The notes: generated from the letters alone by a model not told the origin. A stretch of DNA of 57,049 bases from RGIG8775 sp045660295 (GCA_045660295.1 JAZRDN010000029.1:1-57049), one strand, 5' to 3'. Shown: positions 32,026 through 41,052, counted from the first letter of the stretch. A program made the numbers and translations.

Positions 32026-32058
32026 TTTCGTTTCCTTAAATCCTTTTTGACGGCTTTT

Positions 32059-32772
32059 TTATTGCTCGCCCTTATGAATATCGCTTCTCAAAAATTTAAT
32101 TGCTCTTTCCACCGCGTCTTTGGAGTCGTACCATGGCTCCTCGTCGTAGCGGTAGTCGAATTTTTTGCAGAACCAGCTCACGTCGTTTGAGAGCTTGTCG
32201 AAATACGGCTCGACCACGGCGGCGACCGCCTTGGCGAACTCGGGCATTTTCTTTTTGCCCAGACGCTTGCGCCCGTACTCCAGAAGCATGCGGTAGTGCG
32301 GCAGGCAGAAATAGGGCTGTGCTGATAGCTTGGGGCGGAACTCCTCGTCCTTTTCCCAAAGCATTACGGCGGTCTCTACCATGTGCATAAAATTGAAGTC
32401 TATGCGTCCGCAAACGTAACAGCTATGCTCCAGCTCGCCTATTCGCTTCTCTGCCTTTGCGCCTGCGGGGGCGAGGAGCGACATCAGGCTCTCTCTCGTG
32501 TCGCCGATAAGCTCGTTTATGTGGCTTTCAAGTGTCAGCGCCATGCCGAGGCGGTTCTTGCGGACGAACATCATGTCGTAGTGGGTGCGGCAAAAGCCCA
32601 GCTTGTTGGTCTTTATTCTTATGTCGGGCTCCATCATTGAAGCGCCCAGAATAAGCTCAAGCTCGTTTTCCTCCAGCTTGTTGTACATAGCGCAAAAGGC
32701 GCATCCGCACGACGGGTCTGCCGCCGATGCCTCAAAGGCTTCGTTTACGGGTATTGTGTAAATCTGTTCCAT
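32059..32772 (-). CDS. DUF6062 family cysteine-rich protein
   Basis: This 237-residue protein of unknown function is common in Clostridia. Four Cys-containing segments recur: CGCAFC near residue 22, GFCRTHYDMM near 58, YVCGRID near 112 and YFCLPHYRMLL near 152. The pair FCRTHY and FCLPHY suggests an internal duplication with CxxC..CxxH-type metal sites. I can see no enzyme motif. It is the first gene of a minus-strand cluster; the transcript probably continues into mnmM. Confidence 0.8.
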   Translation of the reverse strand: MEQIYTIPVNEAFEASAADPSCGCAFCAMYNKLEENELELILGASMMEPDIRIKTNKLGFCRTHYDMMFVRKNRLGMALTLESHINELIGDTRESLMSLLAPAGAKAEKRIGELEHSCYVCGRIDFNFMHMVETAVMLWEKDEEFRPKLSAQPYFCLPHYRMLLEYGRKRLGKKKMPEFAKAVAAVVEPYFDKLSNDVSWFCKKFDYRYDEEPWYDSKDAVERAIKFLRSDIHKGEQ

Positions 32773-32837
32773 AGTTAGCCCAAGACGGGTCTTTTTTAAA
32801 GAACTCGCCTATTCTCCGTATATTTTAAAAATTTCTG

Positions 32838-32866
32838 TTGAAAAATCATTCAAGTTATAGTATAAT
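32838..32866 (+). promoter_or_regulatory. sigma-A promoter for the glycosylase gene
   Basis: TTGAAA, a 17-base spacer and TATAAT lie 63 bases before the start codon. Confidence 0.8.
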
Positions 32867-32928
32867 AATAACACAATAATAAAAAATCATCAAGGGATTT
32901 TGAAAAATTTACAAACGGAATTTACATA

Positions 32929-33765
32929 ATGGAGAAAATTTTCAGGATAAAAAACGATTTCGGAATAGATATCGACCGCACCTTTGACTGCGGACAGTGC
33001 TTCCGCTTTGACAAGGTCAAGGAAAGCCGATTTGAGGTGGAATACCGTGGCGTTGCTTACGGAAAGCAGGTCTCCTTTGCCGAGGACGGCGGATATCTTT
33101 ACGTAATCGGCACGGACGAGAGCGAATTTGAGTCGCTCTGGCGGAGTTATCTCTCGCTTGACGAGGATTACGGCGCGATACACAGCGAGCTTTTGTCGCT
33201 TTCGCAAAGCGATGCGCTTCACCGCGCGGTGGATTACGGACGAGGCATCAGAATACTTCGTCAGGAGCCGTGGGAGGCTATCTGCTCGTTTATAATCTCG
33301 CAGAATAACAACATTCCGCGTATAAAGGGGCTTATCTCGGCGCTTTCGGCGCGCGCGGGCGAGAGGATAGGCGATGGGGTCTATGCCTTCCCGACAGCCG
33401 AGGCGGTTGCCGCGCTTGGCGTGGACGGGCTTCGCGAGCTTAAGGTGGGCTTTCGCGCGCCTTACATAATGGACGCCGCCCAAAAGGTGTCGCGCGGCGA
33501 GCTTGATATCGCCGCTATATCGGCGCTGGACACCGCGGAAGCCGAAAGGGCGCTCTGCGCGGTAAAGGGAATAGGACCTAAGGTGGCGGATTGCGCGCTT
33601 TTGTTTGGTTTTTCCAAATACGACGCCTTTCCGATAGACGTGTGGATAAAGCGAGTTATCGCCAAATATTTTGACGAGTCTTTTGACCCGCGCGCCCTTG
33701 GCAGATACGCGGGCGTGGCACAGCAGGTGTTGTTTTATTACGAGAGGTACGTGAGTGCCGATTGA
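32929..33765 (+). CDS. 8-oxoguanine DNA glycosylase, OGG1 type
   Basis: This 278-residue bifunctional DNA glycosylase/AP lyase removes 8-oxoguanine. It has the OGG N-terminal domain (FDCGQCFRF, about 19-27) and the helix-hairpin-helix with GPD region VKGIGPKVADCALLFGFSKYD. The catalytic lysine is Lys218 and the aspartate Asp237 (AFPIDVW). SQNNNIPRI (124-132) is a family signature. Length is typical of clostridial OGG1-like enzymes. The ribosome binding site is weak (ACGGAA). It has its own promoter and is divergent from the DUF6062 gene. Confidence 0.93.
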   Translation: MEKIFRIKNDFGIDIDRTFDCGQCFRFDKVKESRFEVEYRGVAYGKQVSFAEDGGYLYVIGTDESEFESLWRSYLSLDEDYGAIHSELLSLSQSDALHRAVDYGRGIRILRQEPWEAICSFIISQNNNIPRIKGLISALSARAGERIGDGVYAFPTAEAVAALGVDGLRELKVGFRAPYIMDAAQKVSRGELDIAAISALDTAEAERALCAVKGIGPKVADCALLFGFSKYDAFPIDVWIKRVIAKYFDESFDPRALGRYAGVAQQVLFYYERYVSAD

Positions 33766-34035
33766 CGCATTGCACCATAAAGAAAAGTTTTCGCCCGCCT
33801 TTTTCAAAAGGCGGCGCAGTCAAGGGCGCGTAGCCCTTGTCGCCGCGCGCATGCGGCGAAATGCCCTTGCGGCGTTTCTTTTTGTGAACTTTTTCTTTGC
33901 GCCTTTTGGTACAAAGAAAAAGTGGACTAACGGTTTATGCCCTATGAAATTGTTGTGCAGTCCATTTGAAAGAATCTTTTTAGCACGAGGCACCCTGCAA
34001 ACAGGGGGCACTGACCAAGAAAGGAACAAGCTATT
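33766..34035. other. hairpin-rich intergenic region
   Basis: It starts like the tail of element B (AAAGAAAAGTTTTCGCC, then CGCCTTTTTCAAAAGGCG). It continues through hairpins AAGGGCGCGTAGCCCTT and CGCCGCGCGCATGCGGCG, and a TTCTTTTTGTG...TACAAAGAAAAA pair. No gene is visible. A weak ribosome binding site (AAAGGAA) for holA closes it. Confidence 0.55.
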
Positions 34036-35070
34036 ATGGAAATCATCACCGAAGCTGAATACAGAAAACGATTGAAAAGCGGCGCAAAGGGTGCGTACGT
34101 CTTTTTCGGCGCGGAGGATTATCTTAAGGCGTACGCTATAAACGCCACGCGCGCCGAGGTCTGCCCCGACGAGGGCTTCGCCTGTTTCAACGACATGACC
34201 ATAGATTTCCCCGATTTCACGGTGGACGCGCTTCACCGCGCGCTTGAAGCTCCGCCCATGATGGCTGACCGCAAGCTGGTGGTGCTGAAATCCTTCAACT
34301 TCGGAGCTATAAAGCCGTCTGACTGCGACGCGCTTCTTAAACTGCTTGAGGAATACGGGCAGGACGAGATGAACGTGCTTATTATTTCGGTCATTCCCGA
34401 CGGACTTGACGTGGGATATCTGCCCAAGCGCCCCTCGGCGTTGCTTAAAAAGATAATGGAATTCGCGACGCCCGTGCACTTTGAGCCGTCGTCGCCCGCC
34501 AAGCTGACGGTGTGGGTCTCCCGACATTTTGAGCACAACGGAATCAAGGTGCGTGAGAGCGTGGCAAAATTCCTTGTGGAATACTGCGGTACGGGCATGT
34601 ACGAGCTTTCAAGCGAGATAAACAAGCTCTCGGCTTATCTCCGCGCCCACGGGCGCGACGAGGTGACCGAGGACGACGTGCGCTTTGTCGCCGTCCCCGA
34701 GACCGATTGCGACCCCTTCGCGCTTTCCAACGCCGCCATGAACGGCAGACGGGCAGACGCGCTTGACGCGCTGGCGGTGATGAAATTCCGTCAGGTCAAG
34801 CCCGAATACGCGCTGGCTGAAATTGCGGGGCTTTATTCAAACCTCTACCTTACAAAGCTGCTTAAGGAGAGTGGAGCGACCCAGTCGGATATCGCCAAGA
34901 TACTTAAGATACACGAATATAAGGTGGGGCTTTACATCAAGGCGACCGAGCACGCCACGCTTGACAGGCTTAAGCGCTCGCTTGACCTGTGCCTTGACGC
35001 CGACCTTGCCATGAAGACCTACGGCAAGCGAAACTATGAGCAGATAGAAAAGCTGATTTGCTTGCTGTGA
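34036..35070 (+). CDS. holA: DNA polymerase III delta subunit
   Basis: This 344-residue clamp-loader subunit opens the beta sliding clamp. Family features are the N-terminal region YVFFGAEDYLKAYA, LVVLKSF, and the helical C-terminal collar beginning near residue 210 (FALSNAAMNGRRADALDAL, LKIHEYKVGLYIKAT). Length is typical of Firmicutes HolA. A terminator follows 8 bases after the stop, so it is probably the end of its transcription unit. Confidence 0.93.
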   Translation: MEIITEAEYRKRLKSGAKGAYVFFGAEDYLKAYAINATRAEVCPDEGFACFNDMTIDFPDFTVDALHRALEAPPMMADRKLVVLKSFNFGAIKPSDCDALLKLLEEYGQDEMNVLIISVIPDGLDVGYLPKRPSALLKKIMEFATPVHFEPSSPAKLTVWVSRHFEHNGIKVRESVAKFLVEYCGTGMYELSSEINKLSAYLRAHGRDEVTEDDVRFVAVPETDCDPFALSNAAMNGRRADALDALAVMKFRQVKPEYALAEIAGLYSNLYLTKLLKESGATQSDIAKILKIHEYKVGLYIKATEHATLDRLKRSLDLCLDADLAMKTYGKRNYEQIEKLICLL

Positions 35071-35078
35071 GAATAAAA

Positions 35079-35110
35079 GGAGCTGTCGCCCAAAAGCGAC
35101 AGCTCCCTTT
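35079..35110 (+). terminator. terminator of holA
   Basis: An 11-bp stem GGAGCTGTCGC with its complement and a CCAAAA loop is followed by CTTTTCG. It may also serve the convergent DUF1893 gene, since AAAA lies on the other flank. Confidence 0.85.
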
Positions 35111-35220
35111 TCGTATAAGTAATACAGCTTGCCAACACAATGTTGTGTGGTTAAAAGCTCGGCGGTGTCCTCGGCGTTATACTCGAATTCGTCAAAAAAC
35201 CGCCCCAATATTCTCTCATT

Positions 35221-35658
35221 CTAACTCCTTTTGTCGGCGTCACTGTCCTTCAGCTCAGCCAGCTTTTTCTTTACCGCCGCTAAGGCTTCTTCGGGGGTGT
35301 CAACGTCCTTTACGGCGGCTTCCATAGGACACGAGCCGTCCTTCGTGCGGTTGACTATATATTCGGTAAGCTCGCCGTATTCGAAGGCTATGCCGTACCT
35401 TTCGAGTATCGGCAAAGCGCGGCGGCTTAATATTCCCGCGTAAAGCTCGGTCACGCCTATACTTGCGTAGAGCAGGGCGGTGGCCTTGCCTACCACGTTG
35501 TCGGCAACCGCCGAACCGCGAAGCTCCTCGCCGCACTCGGCAAGAAAGAGGGCGGGGGCTATGCCGCGCTCGGTGAACGCCTTTATCTTTTCGCCAAGAC
35601 AGAGCACGCAGGTGTGCCCCGATAACAACGCCTTGGCTTTCTTTAAATTATCGCTCAT
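35221..35658 (-). CDS. DUF1893 family protein
   Basis: This 145-residue protein matches the DUF1893 family, whose fold resembles cytidine deaminases. Visible family segments are AKALLSGHTCVLC, DNVVGKATALLYASIGV, LYAGILSRRALPIL, and DGSCPMEAAVKD with a conserved Cys. The role is unknown. A charged C-terminal tail (about 120-145) is an addition. It is monocistronic with its own promoter. Confidence 0.85.
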   Translation of the reverse strand: MSDNLKKAKALLSGHTCVLCLGEKIKAFTERGIAPALFLAECGEELRGSAVADNVVGKATALLYASIGVTELYAGILSRRALPILERYGIAFEYGELTEYIVNRTKDGSCPMEAAVKDVDTPEEALAAVKKKLAELKDSDADKRS

Positions 35659-35688
35659 GTGTTTTCTGTCCTTTTTTGAGATGCTCTT

Positions 35689-35717
35689 ATTTTACATTAA
35701 TTTGGCAAATTTGTCAA
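35689..35717 (-). promoter_or_regulatory. sigma-A promoter for the DUF1893 gene
   Basis: Minus-strand perfect TTGACA, a 17-base spacer and TAAAAT lie about 30 bases before the start codon. Confidence 0.85.
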
Positions 35718-35792
35718 TATTGCTGTGTGTTTCTGGAGAAAACTCCCAAAAATACCGCATATCACGCTAAAGTATTTTGTGCATAATGTATA

Positions 35793-35821
35793 TTGACATG
35801 GTGGGCTGATTGTGGTATCAT
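35793..35821 (+). promoter_or_regulatory. sigma-A promoter for the branched-chain amino acid operon
   Basis: Perfect TTGACA, a 17-base spacer and TATCAT. The leader to the start codon is about 145 bases. It includes GGGCGGTTTTACCCAAAGACCGTCC, whose parts can pair (GGGC..., GGTTTT/AAAGACC), but I recognise no riboswitch class. Confidence 0.8.
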
Positions 35822-35970
35822 TTTTGTATAATTAGTATATAGATGTAGATAACCTTGTCGCGCGATAAGCGTCGCATCTTGATTTTTGGTAATATTGGGC
35901 GGTTTTACCCAAAGACCGTCCTTTTATTATTCATATTTTATTATGCCAAAAGGCAAAAGGAGAAATGACA

Positions 35971-37095
35971 ATGAAAAACACAATGGTAAAAGTGTTTGCT
36001 ATGGCTCTTGCCATGGTAATGCTTGTTTGCTGCTTCGCATCCTGCGGCGGCGACAAGGCAGGAAACGACACCTACTTTATCGGTGCTACGGGTCCTCTTA
36101 CAGGTGATGCCGCTGACTACGGTATCGGCGTAAACAACGGCGCAAAGCTCGCTATTGATGAGATCAATGCGGCAGGCGGTCTTAACGGCGTTCTTTTCAC
36201 TTACGAGATGAAGGACGACAAGGCAACCGCTCCCGACGCGCAGACAGCCTACAACGCGCTTATCGACGATGGCATGCAGATCTCTATCGGAAGCGTAACC
36301 TCGGGTTCTTGCGAGGCATTCGCAACCGAGGCGGCAAAGGACAACCTTTTCTTCATCACACCCTCCGCATCCGCGGCTAACGTTATCGCTGACAGACCCA
36401 ACGCTTTCCGCGTTTGCTTCGGCGACCCCGACCAGGGTATTCTCGCGGCTCAGGATCTCGCGGCTAACTTCGAGACCATCGGTGCTATCTACGACACCAG
36501 CGACCCCTATTCCGCAGGTATCTACGAGGCATTTGAGGCTGAGATGGCAAAGCTTGGCAAGTCCTACGAGGTAAGAACCTTTGACAAGGACAACAACAAG
36601 GACTTCTCCGCGCAGGTAGAGGCTCTTAAGGATTGCGACGTTATCTTCCTTCCTTTCTACTACACAGAGGCAGGACTTGTAGCAAAGACATGCGCGGCAA
36701 AGGGCTGTGACGCGGTTCTTTACGGTTGCGACGGTCTTGACGGTATCGCAGGTCAGATCGACGATACTGTTACAAACAGCATCAAGTATATCACTCCCTT
36801 CGACGTAAACGCTACAGATGAGAAGACAGCTAACTTCGTTGCTAAGTACAGAGAGGTTTACGGCATTGATCCCAGCCAGTTCGCGGCTGACGGATACGAC
36901 GCTGTATACGTTATCTACGAGGCTATGAAGGCTGCGGGTATTAACGACGTTAATATTTCGGCATCCGACCTTTGCGACAAGGTAGTTGCGGCTATTACAG
37001 CTGAGGACTTTGTATACGCAGGAACAACAGGAACAATGACTTGGGACGAGAGCGGTGCCGCAACAAAGGTTCCCGTAATCGTTGAGCTTCAGTAA
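35971..37095 (+). CDS. branched-chain amino acid ABC transporter substrate-binding lipoprotein
   Basis: This 374-residue LivJ/LivK-type receptor is secreted and lipid-anchored. The signal peptide ends in the lipobox FASC with Cys25, followed by GGDK. The mature part begins YFIGATGPLTGDAADYG, the usual Leu/Ile/Val-binding opening, with the LAIDEINAAGG helix next. Codon use is highly biased (GGT, GAC, AAG), suggesting high expression. AGGAG is two bases from an upstream ATG (35965) and eight from the ATG at 35971, so the latter is the start. A strong hairpin separates it from livH. Confidence 0.95.
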   Translation: MKNTMVKVFAMALAMVMLVCCFASCGGDKAGNDTYFIGATGPLTGDAADYGIGVNNGAKLAIDEINAAGGLNGVLFTYEMKDDKATAPDAQTAYNALIDDGMQISIGSVTSGSCEAFATEAAKDNLFFITPSASAANVIADRPNAFRVCFGDPDQGILAAQDLAANFETIGAIYDTSDPYSAGIYEAFEAEMAKLGKSYEVRTFDKDNNKDFSAQVEALKDCDVIFLPFYYTEAGLVAKTCAAKGCDAVLYGCDGLDGIAGQIDDTVTNSIKYITPFDVNATDEKTANFVAKYREVYGIDPSQFAADGYDAVYVIYEAMKAAGINDVNISASDLCDKVVAAITAEDFVYAGTTGTMTWDESGAATKVPVIVELQ

Positions 37096-37126
37096 GCTCT
37101 GAAAAAACATATTCATAGGTAAATTA

Positions 37127-37163
37127 ACCGATACGCTCGGGGCGCGCCCCCGAGCGTATCGGT
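37127..37163 (+). terminator. partial terminator between the binding protein and livH
   Basis: A perfect 16-bp stem (ACCGATACGCTCGGGG with its complement) and CGCGC loop, followed by GATATTTGG rather than a T run. This placement is typical of hairpins that let a periplasmic or surface binding protein be made in excess over its permease. Confidence 0.75.
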
Positions 37164-37219
37164 GATATTTGGTTTATAGCGCAGAGGGGTAGCACTTCTA
37201 CCTTTTTGCGGTGTAAACC

Positions 37220-37386
37220 AAGGGCAATCTCTAAAAACTCACGCGAGGCGAGTGGCGAGCGAATTTTTTCGTCAGTCTAAACAAAAATTCGCGCGCATAG
37301 TTGACCCTATGCGAAGGGTTTTTGTGACGAATGACGGAAAAAGCGCCGCCAATTCGTCCGACGTTGAGTTTTTAGAAGTTGCCCCA
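37220..37386. repeat. element P, copy 2 (before livH)
   Basis: It is the inverted counterpart of 2240-2402 across its whole length, with about 80 percent or more identity by eye. Terminal inverted repeats AGGGCAATCTCTAAAAACTC and GGGGCAACTTCTAAAAACTC are present. It lies between the liv hairpin and the livH ribosome binding site, and a spurious open frame runs from it into livH. Confidence 0.8.
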
Positions 37387-37407
37387 AATCCATTCAAGGA
37401 GATAAAA

Positions 37408-38277
37408 ATGAACATAAACATAATTTTCGACGGACTGAGTCTTGGCGCTATCTACGCGCTTATCGCTCTGGGCTATACCATGGTGTACGGAATCGCAAAA
37501 ATGCTTAATTTCGCTCACGGCGATATTATCATGGTCGGCGCGTATTCCATACTTTGTACGCTTAATCTCATGGGTCAGCCTATAATCTCACTGGTTGTGG
37601 CTATCGTTATCTGTACGGCTATGGGTATACTTATCGAAAAGGTGGCGTATAAGCCCCTGCGCGGCGCTTCGCCTCTGGCGGTGCTTATTACCGCTATCGG
37701 TGTCAGCAACCTTCTTCAGGGCACGGCGCAGCTTGTGTTCGGCTCTGCGTCACAGCAGGTCAGCCATCTGTCGCTCGGTATGCTTAAAATAGGCGGCTTT
37801 GAGATGAACAAGGGTACTGTCGTTACTCTTGTTGTTGGCGGTATCCTTATGGTGGCGCTTACGCTCTTTGTTAAAAAGACTCGTACGGGACGCGCCATGC
37901 TGGCGGTCTCGGAGGACAGAGGAGCGGCTCAGCTTATGGGTGTCAACGTCAATCGGATAGTCATGATAACCTTTGCTATCGGCTCGGCGCTGGCGGCGTT
38001 CGCAAGCCTTTTCTACCTCATGTCTATCCCGTCGGTAAATCCCACACTTGGCGCTATGCCAGGTATCAAGGCGTTTACCGCGGCGGTTATCGGCGGTATC
38101 GGCTCTATTCCCGGAGCGATGCTGGGCGGTATACTTCTTGGTATGGTCGAGAACATCTGCAAGAGTATTCCCGTGGTCAGCGACTATACTACCGCAATCG
38201 AGTTCAGCTTGCTTATCGTAATTCTTCTTGTCAGACCCATAGGACTTCTTGGCAAGAAGCGCAGAGAGAAGGTGTAA
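37408..38277 (+). CDS. livH: branched-chain amino acid ABC transporter permease LivH
   Basis: This 289-residue permease has about eight helices. The opening IIFDGLSLGAIYALIALGYTMVYGIAKMLNFAHGD is typical of LivH, and the coupling region GRAMLAVSEDRGAAQLMGVNV (EAA-like loop) is present. An open frame begins 52 codons earlier inside element P, but AAGGAG before the ATG at 37408 and the family N-terminus fix the start. livM follows with a one-base gap. Confidence 0.96.
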   Translation: MNINIIFDGLSLGAIYALIALGYTMVYGIAKMLNFAHGDIIMVGAYSILCTLNLMGQPIISLVVAIVICTAMGILIEKVAYKPLRGASPLAVLITAIGVSNLLQGTAQLVFGSASQQVSHLSLGMLKIGGFEMNKGTVVTLVVGGILMVALTLFVKKTRTGRAMLAVSEDRGAAQLMGVNVNRIVMITFAIGSALAAFASLFYLMSIPSVNPTLGAMPGIKAFTAAVIGGIGSIPGAMLGGILLGMVENICKSIPVVSDYTTAIEFSLLIVILLVRPIGLLGKKRREKV

Positions 38278-38278
38278 T

Positions 38279-39436
38279 ATGGGATATTTCAAGGACATTA
38301 AAAATAGCTTCAAGCTTAAGCATTACACCAATTACATCGTGGTCGGGGCGGCGCTGGTGCTTTTCGTTATCCTCGGCTCTATGGGCACGCTTGGACGCTC
38401 TAACCTCGGACTTCTTCACAGAATAGCCTACAGCATCGTGCTTGCGGTGTCGCTTAACCTCGTTGTCGGCTTCCTCGGTGAGCTTTCGCTGGGTCATGCG
38501 GGCTTTATGTGCGTGGGCGCGTATATCGGTTGCTTCTTCGGACTCAAAATGATAGACGTTATCGGAAATCCGCTTGTAACCATGATACTTTCCATGCTTA
38601 TCGGCGGCGCTGTGGCGGCGGTCTTTGGATTTATTATCGGTCTGCCCGCGCTTCGTCTTAAGGGCGACTACCTTGCTATCGTTACGCTGGCTTTCGGTGA
38701 GATAGTGCGTAACGTATTCAAAAACGTCGGGCTTTTCGGCGGCGCAAAGGGTATGCAGACCGCAAAGATATCCTACGACCAGAAAACACTTTACATCATA
38801 TCGTTTATCGTTGTTCTCATCGTGCTTTTCTTCGTTCAGAACCTTATCAGAAGCAAGCACGGACGCGCTATCACCGCTATCCGTGACAACGAGATAGCCG
38901 CAAGGGCTATGGGTATCAACGTCACATATTACAAGCTTTTCGTGTTCGTTGTCGCCGCCTTCTTCGCGGGTGTTGCGGGCGTTATGTACGGATTCCAGGT
39001 CTCGCCCATCGAGCAGAGCTTTTTCAGCTACAACTATTCTATTGAGATACTCGTCATGGTGGTGCTTGGCGGAATGGGAAGCATCGGGGGCTCTATCGCC
39101 GCCGCTACGCTTATTACTTACGTTAACTTCATGCTCCAGAATCACCTTTCGGGCGAGCTTGCGGCGCTCAAGCTGCTTATCTACGCGATAATCCTTATTC
39201 TTGTGGTCGTATTCAAGAATGCGCCCGCCTTGAAGCCTTTGCGCGAGAGATTCAATTTCAGGTCTCTTATTCGCAAGATAACCAAGTCGCACACCAAGCC
39301 TCACAACATAAGCGATGACGAGGCTGAGTGGAACAGAGTTGAGACAAAGATAAAGATGGATGAGCTTCTGTCGGTTGACTTCCAGCAGAAGAACACCTAC
39401 ACCCCCGACAAAAAGTCCAAGAAGGAGGATAAATAA
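38279..39436 (+). CDS. livM: branched-chain amino acid ABC transporter permease LivM
   Basis: This 385-residue permease partners LivH. Family segments are SLNLVVGFLGELSLGHAGFMCVGAY and the coupling loop GRAITAIRDNEIAARAMGINV. A hydrophilic C-terminal tail of about 60 residues (from RFNFRSLIRKITK) is longer than usual and rich in Lys, Asp and Glu. The start ATG is one base after the livH stop, so they are coupled. livG follows directly. Confidence 0.96.
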   Translation: MGYFKDIKNSFKLKHYTNYIVVGAALVLFVILGSMGTLGRSNLGLLHRIAYSIVLAVSLNLVVGFLGELSLGHAGFMCVGAYIGCFFGLKMIDVIGNPLVTMILSMLIGGAVAAVFGFIIGLPALRLKGDYLAIVTLAFGEIVRNVFKNVGLFGGAKGMQTAKISYDQKTLYIISFIVVLIVLFFVQNLIRSKHGRAITAIRDNEIAARAMGINVTYYKLFVFVVAAFFAGVAGVMYGFQVSPIEQSFFSYNYSIEILVMVVLGGMGSIGGSIAAATLITYVNFMLQNHLSGELAALKLLIYAIILILVVVFKNAPALKPLRERFNFRSLIRKITKSHTKPHNISDDEAEWNRVETKIKMDELLSVDFQQKNTYTPDKKSKKEDK

Positions 39437-40207
39437 ATGTCAGACGTTGTACTTAAGATAGAAAACCTCGGCATTTCCTTCGGCGGACTTAAGGCGGTGC
39501 AGGAGCTTAACCTTGAGATAAAAAAGAAGCAGCTTTACGGTCTTGTGGGACCCAACGGCGCGGGCAAGACGACTGTTTTCAACATGATAACGGGCGTTTA
39601 CCACCCTACCACGGGTCGCTTCTTCCTTGAAGGCGAGGACCTTACAGGAAAGAGTCAGGAGACCATAAACCACAAGGGAATTGCGAGAACCTTCCAGAAC
39701 ATCAGGCTTTTTAACAACATGAGCGTTATCAGAAACGTGCTTGTTGGACTTCACAGCCGTCCCGAATTCAAGTGCAACCCCTTTGTCAGCATGCTCAGAC
39801 TGCCTAAGCATTTTGACACCGAGCGCAGAATGAGAGAGAAGGCTAAGGAGATACTTCGCATCGTGGGACTTGAGGAGGAGAGAAACAACCTCTCCTGCAA
39901 TCTGCCCTACGGTAAACAGAGAAAGCTGGAGATAGCGCGCGCGCTTGCCACCGACCCCAAGCTTCTTCTGCTTGACGAGCCCGCGGCGGGAATGAACCCC
40001 AACGAGACCGCGGAGCTTATGGACATTATCCGCAAAATAAGAGACGACTTTGATATGACCATTCTTCTTATCGAGCACGATATGAAGTTTGTGTCGGGTC
40101 TTTGCGACGAGCTTACCGTGCTTAATTTCGGTACGGTGCTGGCGCAGGGCGAGCCCTCTGTGGCGCTCAACGACCCTGAGGTTATCAAGGCGTATATAGG
40201 AGGCTAA
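39437..40207 (+). CDS. livG: branched-chain amino acid ABC transporter ATPase LivG
   Basis: This 256-residue ATPase has Walker A GPNGAGKTT, the Q-loop region FQNIRLF, the LivG-type degenerate signature LPYGKQRKLEIARAL, Walker B LLLLDEPAAGMN and the switch His in LIEHDMKF. AAGGAGG precedes the ATG. It heterodimerises with LivF and drives LivHM. Confidence 0.97.
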   Translation: MSDVVLKIENLGISFGGLKAVQELNLEIKKKQLYGLVGPNGAGKTTVFNMITGVYHPTTGRFFLEGEDLTGKSQETINHKGIARTFQNIRLFNNMSVIRNVLVGLHSRPEFKCNPFVSMLRLPKHFDTERRMREKAKEILRIVGLEEERNNLSCNLPYGKQRKLEIARALATDPKLLLLDEPAAGMNPNETAELMDIIRKIRDDFDMTILLIEHDMKFVSGLCDELTVLNFGTVLAQGEPSVALNDPEVIKAYIGG

Positions 40208-40208
40208 A

Positions 40209-40922
40209 ATGGCACTTCTTGAAGTAAAAGATTTAGAGGTATATTATGGCGTTATTCAGGCGCTTAAGGGCATCAGCTTCGAGGTAAACGAGGGCGAGAT
40301 AGTTACCCTTATCGGCGCGAACGGCGCGGGCAAGACCACCACGATGCAGAGCATTATGGGGCTTATTCCCTCGCGTCACGGAAGCGTGATATACGACGGA
40401 CAGGACATAACAAAAACGCCCTGCCATAAGATAGTACATCTCGGTATGTCGCAGGTTCCCGAGGGACGCCGTGTTTTTCAAGAGCTTACGGTTCACGAAA
40501 ATCTGCTTATGGGCGCATACACCCAAAAGGACAACGGTCAGATAAAGAGGGATATTGAGGAGATATACGAGAAGTATTTCCCACGTCTTGGAGAGCGCCG
40601 CGGACAGATAGCGGGCACGCTTTCGGGCGGTGAGCAACAGATGCTCGCCATGGGGCGCGCTATGATGTGCCACCCCAAGCTTTTGATGCTTGACGAGCCC
40701 TCGATGGGACTCTCGCCTCTGCTTGTTGACCTTGTGTTTGACCTTATTAAGGAGTTTAACAAGAACGGCACCACCGTTTTGCTTGTGGAGCAGAACGCGG
40801 GCAAGTCGCTTGCGATATCCGACCGCGCCTACGTGCTTGAGAACGGAAAGATAGTTCTCTCGGGCAGGGGCGAGGAGCTTATGCAGAGCGATGACATCAA
40901 AAAAGCCTACCTCGGCGGATAG
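40209..40922 (+). CDS. livF: branched-chain amino acid ABC transporter ATPase LivF
   Basis: This 237-residue ATPase has Walker A GANGAGKTT, signature LSGGEQQMLAMGRAM, Walker B LLMLDEPSMGLSP and switch His replaced in the LVEQN motif, as is normal in LivF. TAGGAGG lies 7 bases before the ATG. It is the last gene of the liv operon; element A and a strong terminator follow. Confidence 0.97.
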   Translation: MALLEVKDLEVYYGVIQALKGISFEVNEGEIVTLIGANGAGKTTTMQSIMGLIPSRHGSVIYDGQDITKTPCHKIVHLGMSQVPEGRRVFQELTVHENLLMGAYTQKDNGQIKRDIEEIYEKYFPRLGERRGQIAGTLSGGEQQMLAMGRAMMCHPKLLMLDEPSMGLSPLLVDLVFDLIKEFNKNGTTVLLVEQNAGKSLAISDRAYVLENGKIVLSGRGEELMQSDDIKKAYLGG

Positions 40923-41035
40923 TCCTCGACGGACGGGCAATTGGTTAGCGTTCCATATGTGTACGAACAACACGGTCGTTGCCATCGGTCGCGCGCTGAA
41001 CACGCGCTTCCTCGCTTTGGGTGACAGGTGCGGCG
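40922..41035 (+). repeat. element A, copy 5, after livF
   Basis: GGGCAATTGGTTAGCGTTCC, then GAACAACACGGTCGTTGCCA, then the hairpin GCGCGCTGAACACGCGC and CTTTGGGTG. It leads into GGTGCGGCGACAAAAATAAA, a segment shared with 53.34 kb and the start of the window. Confidence 0.8.
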
Positions 41036-41052
41036 ACAAAAATAAAAACAAC

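Noticed and set aside
37252..37407. N-terminal extension of livH into element P
   Set aside because: The extension is repeat sequence with no family similarity; AAGGAG and the canonical LivH start lie at 37408.
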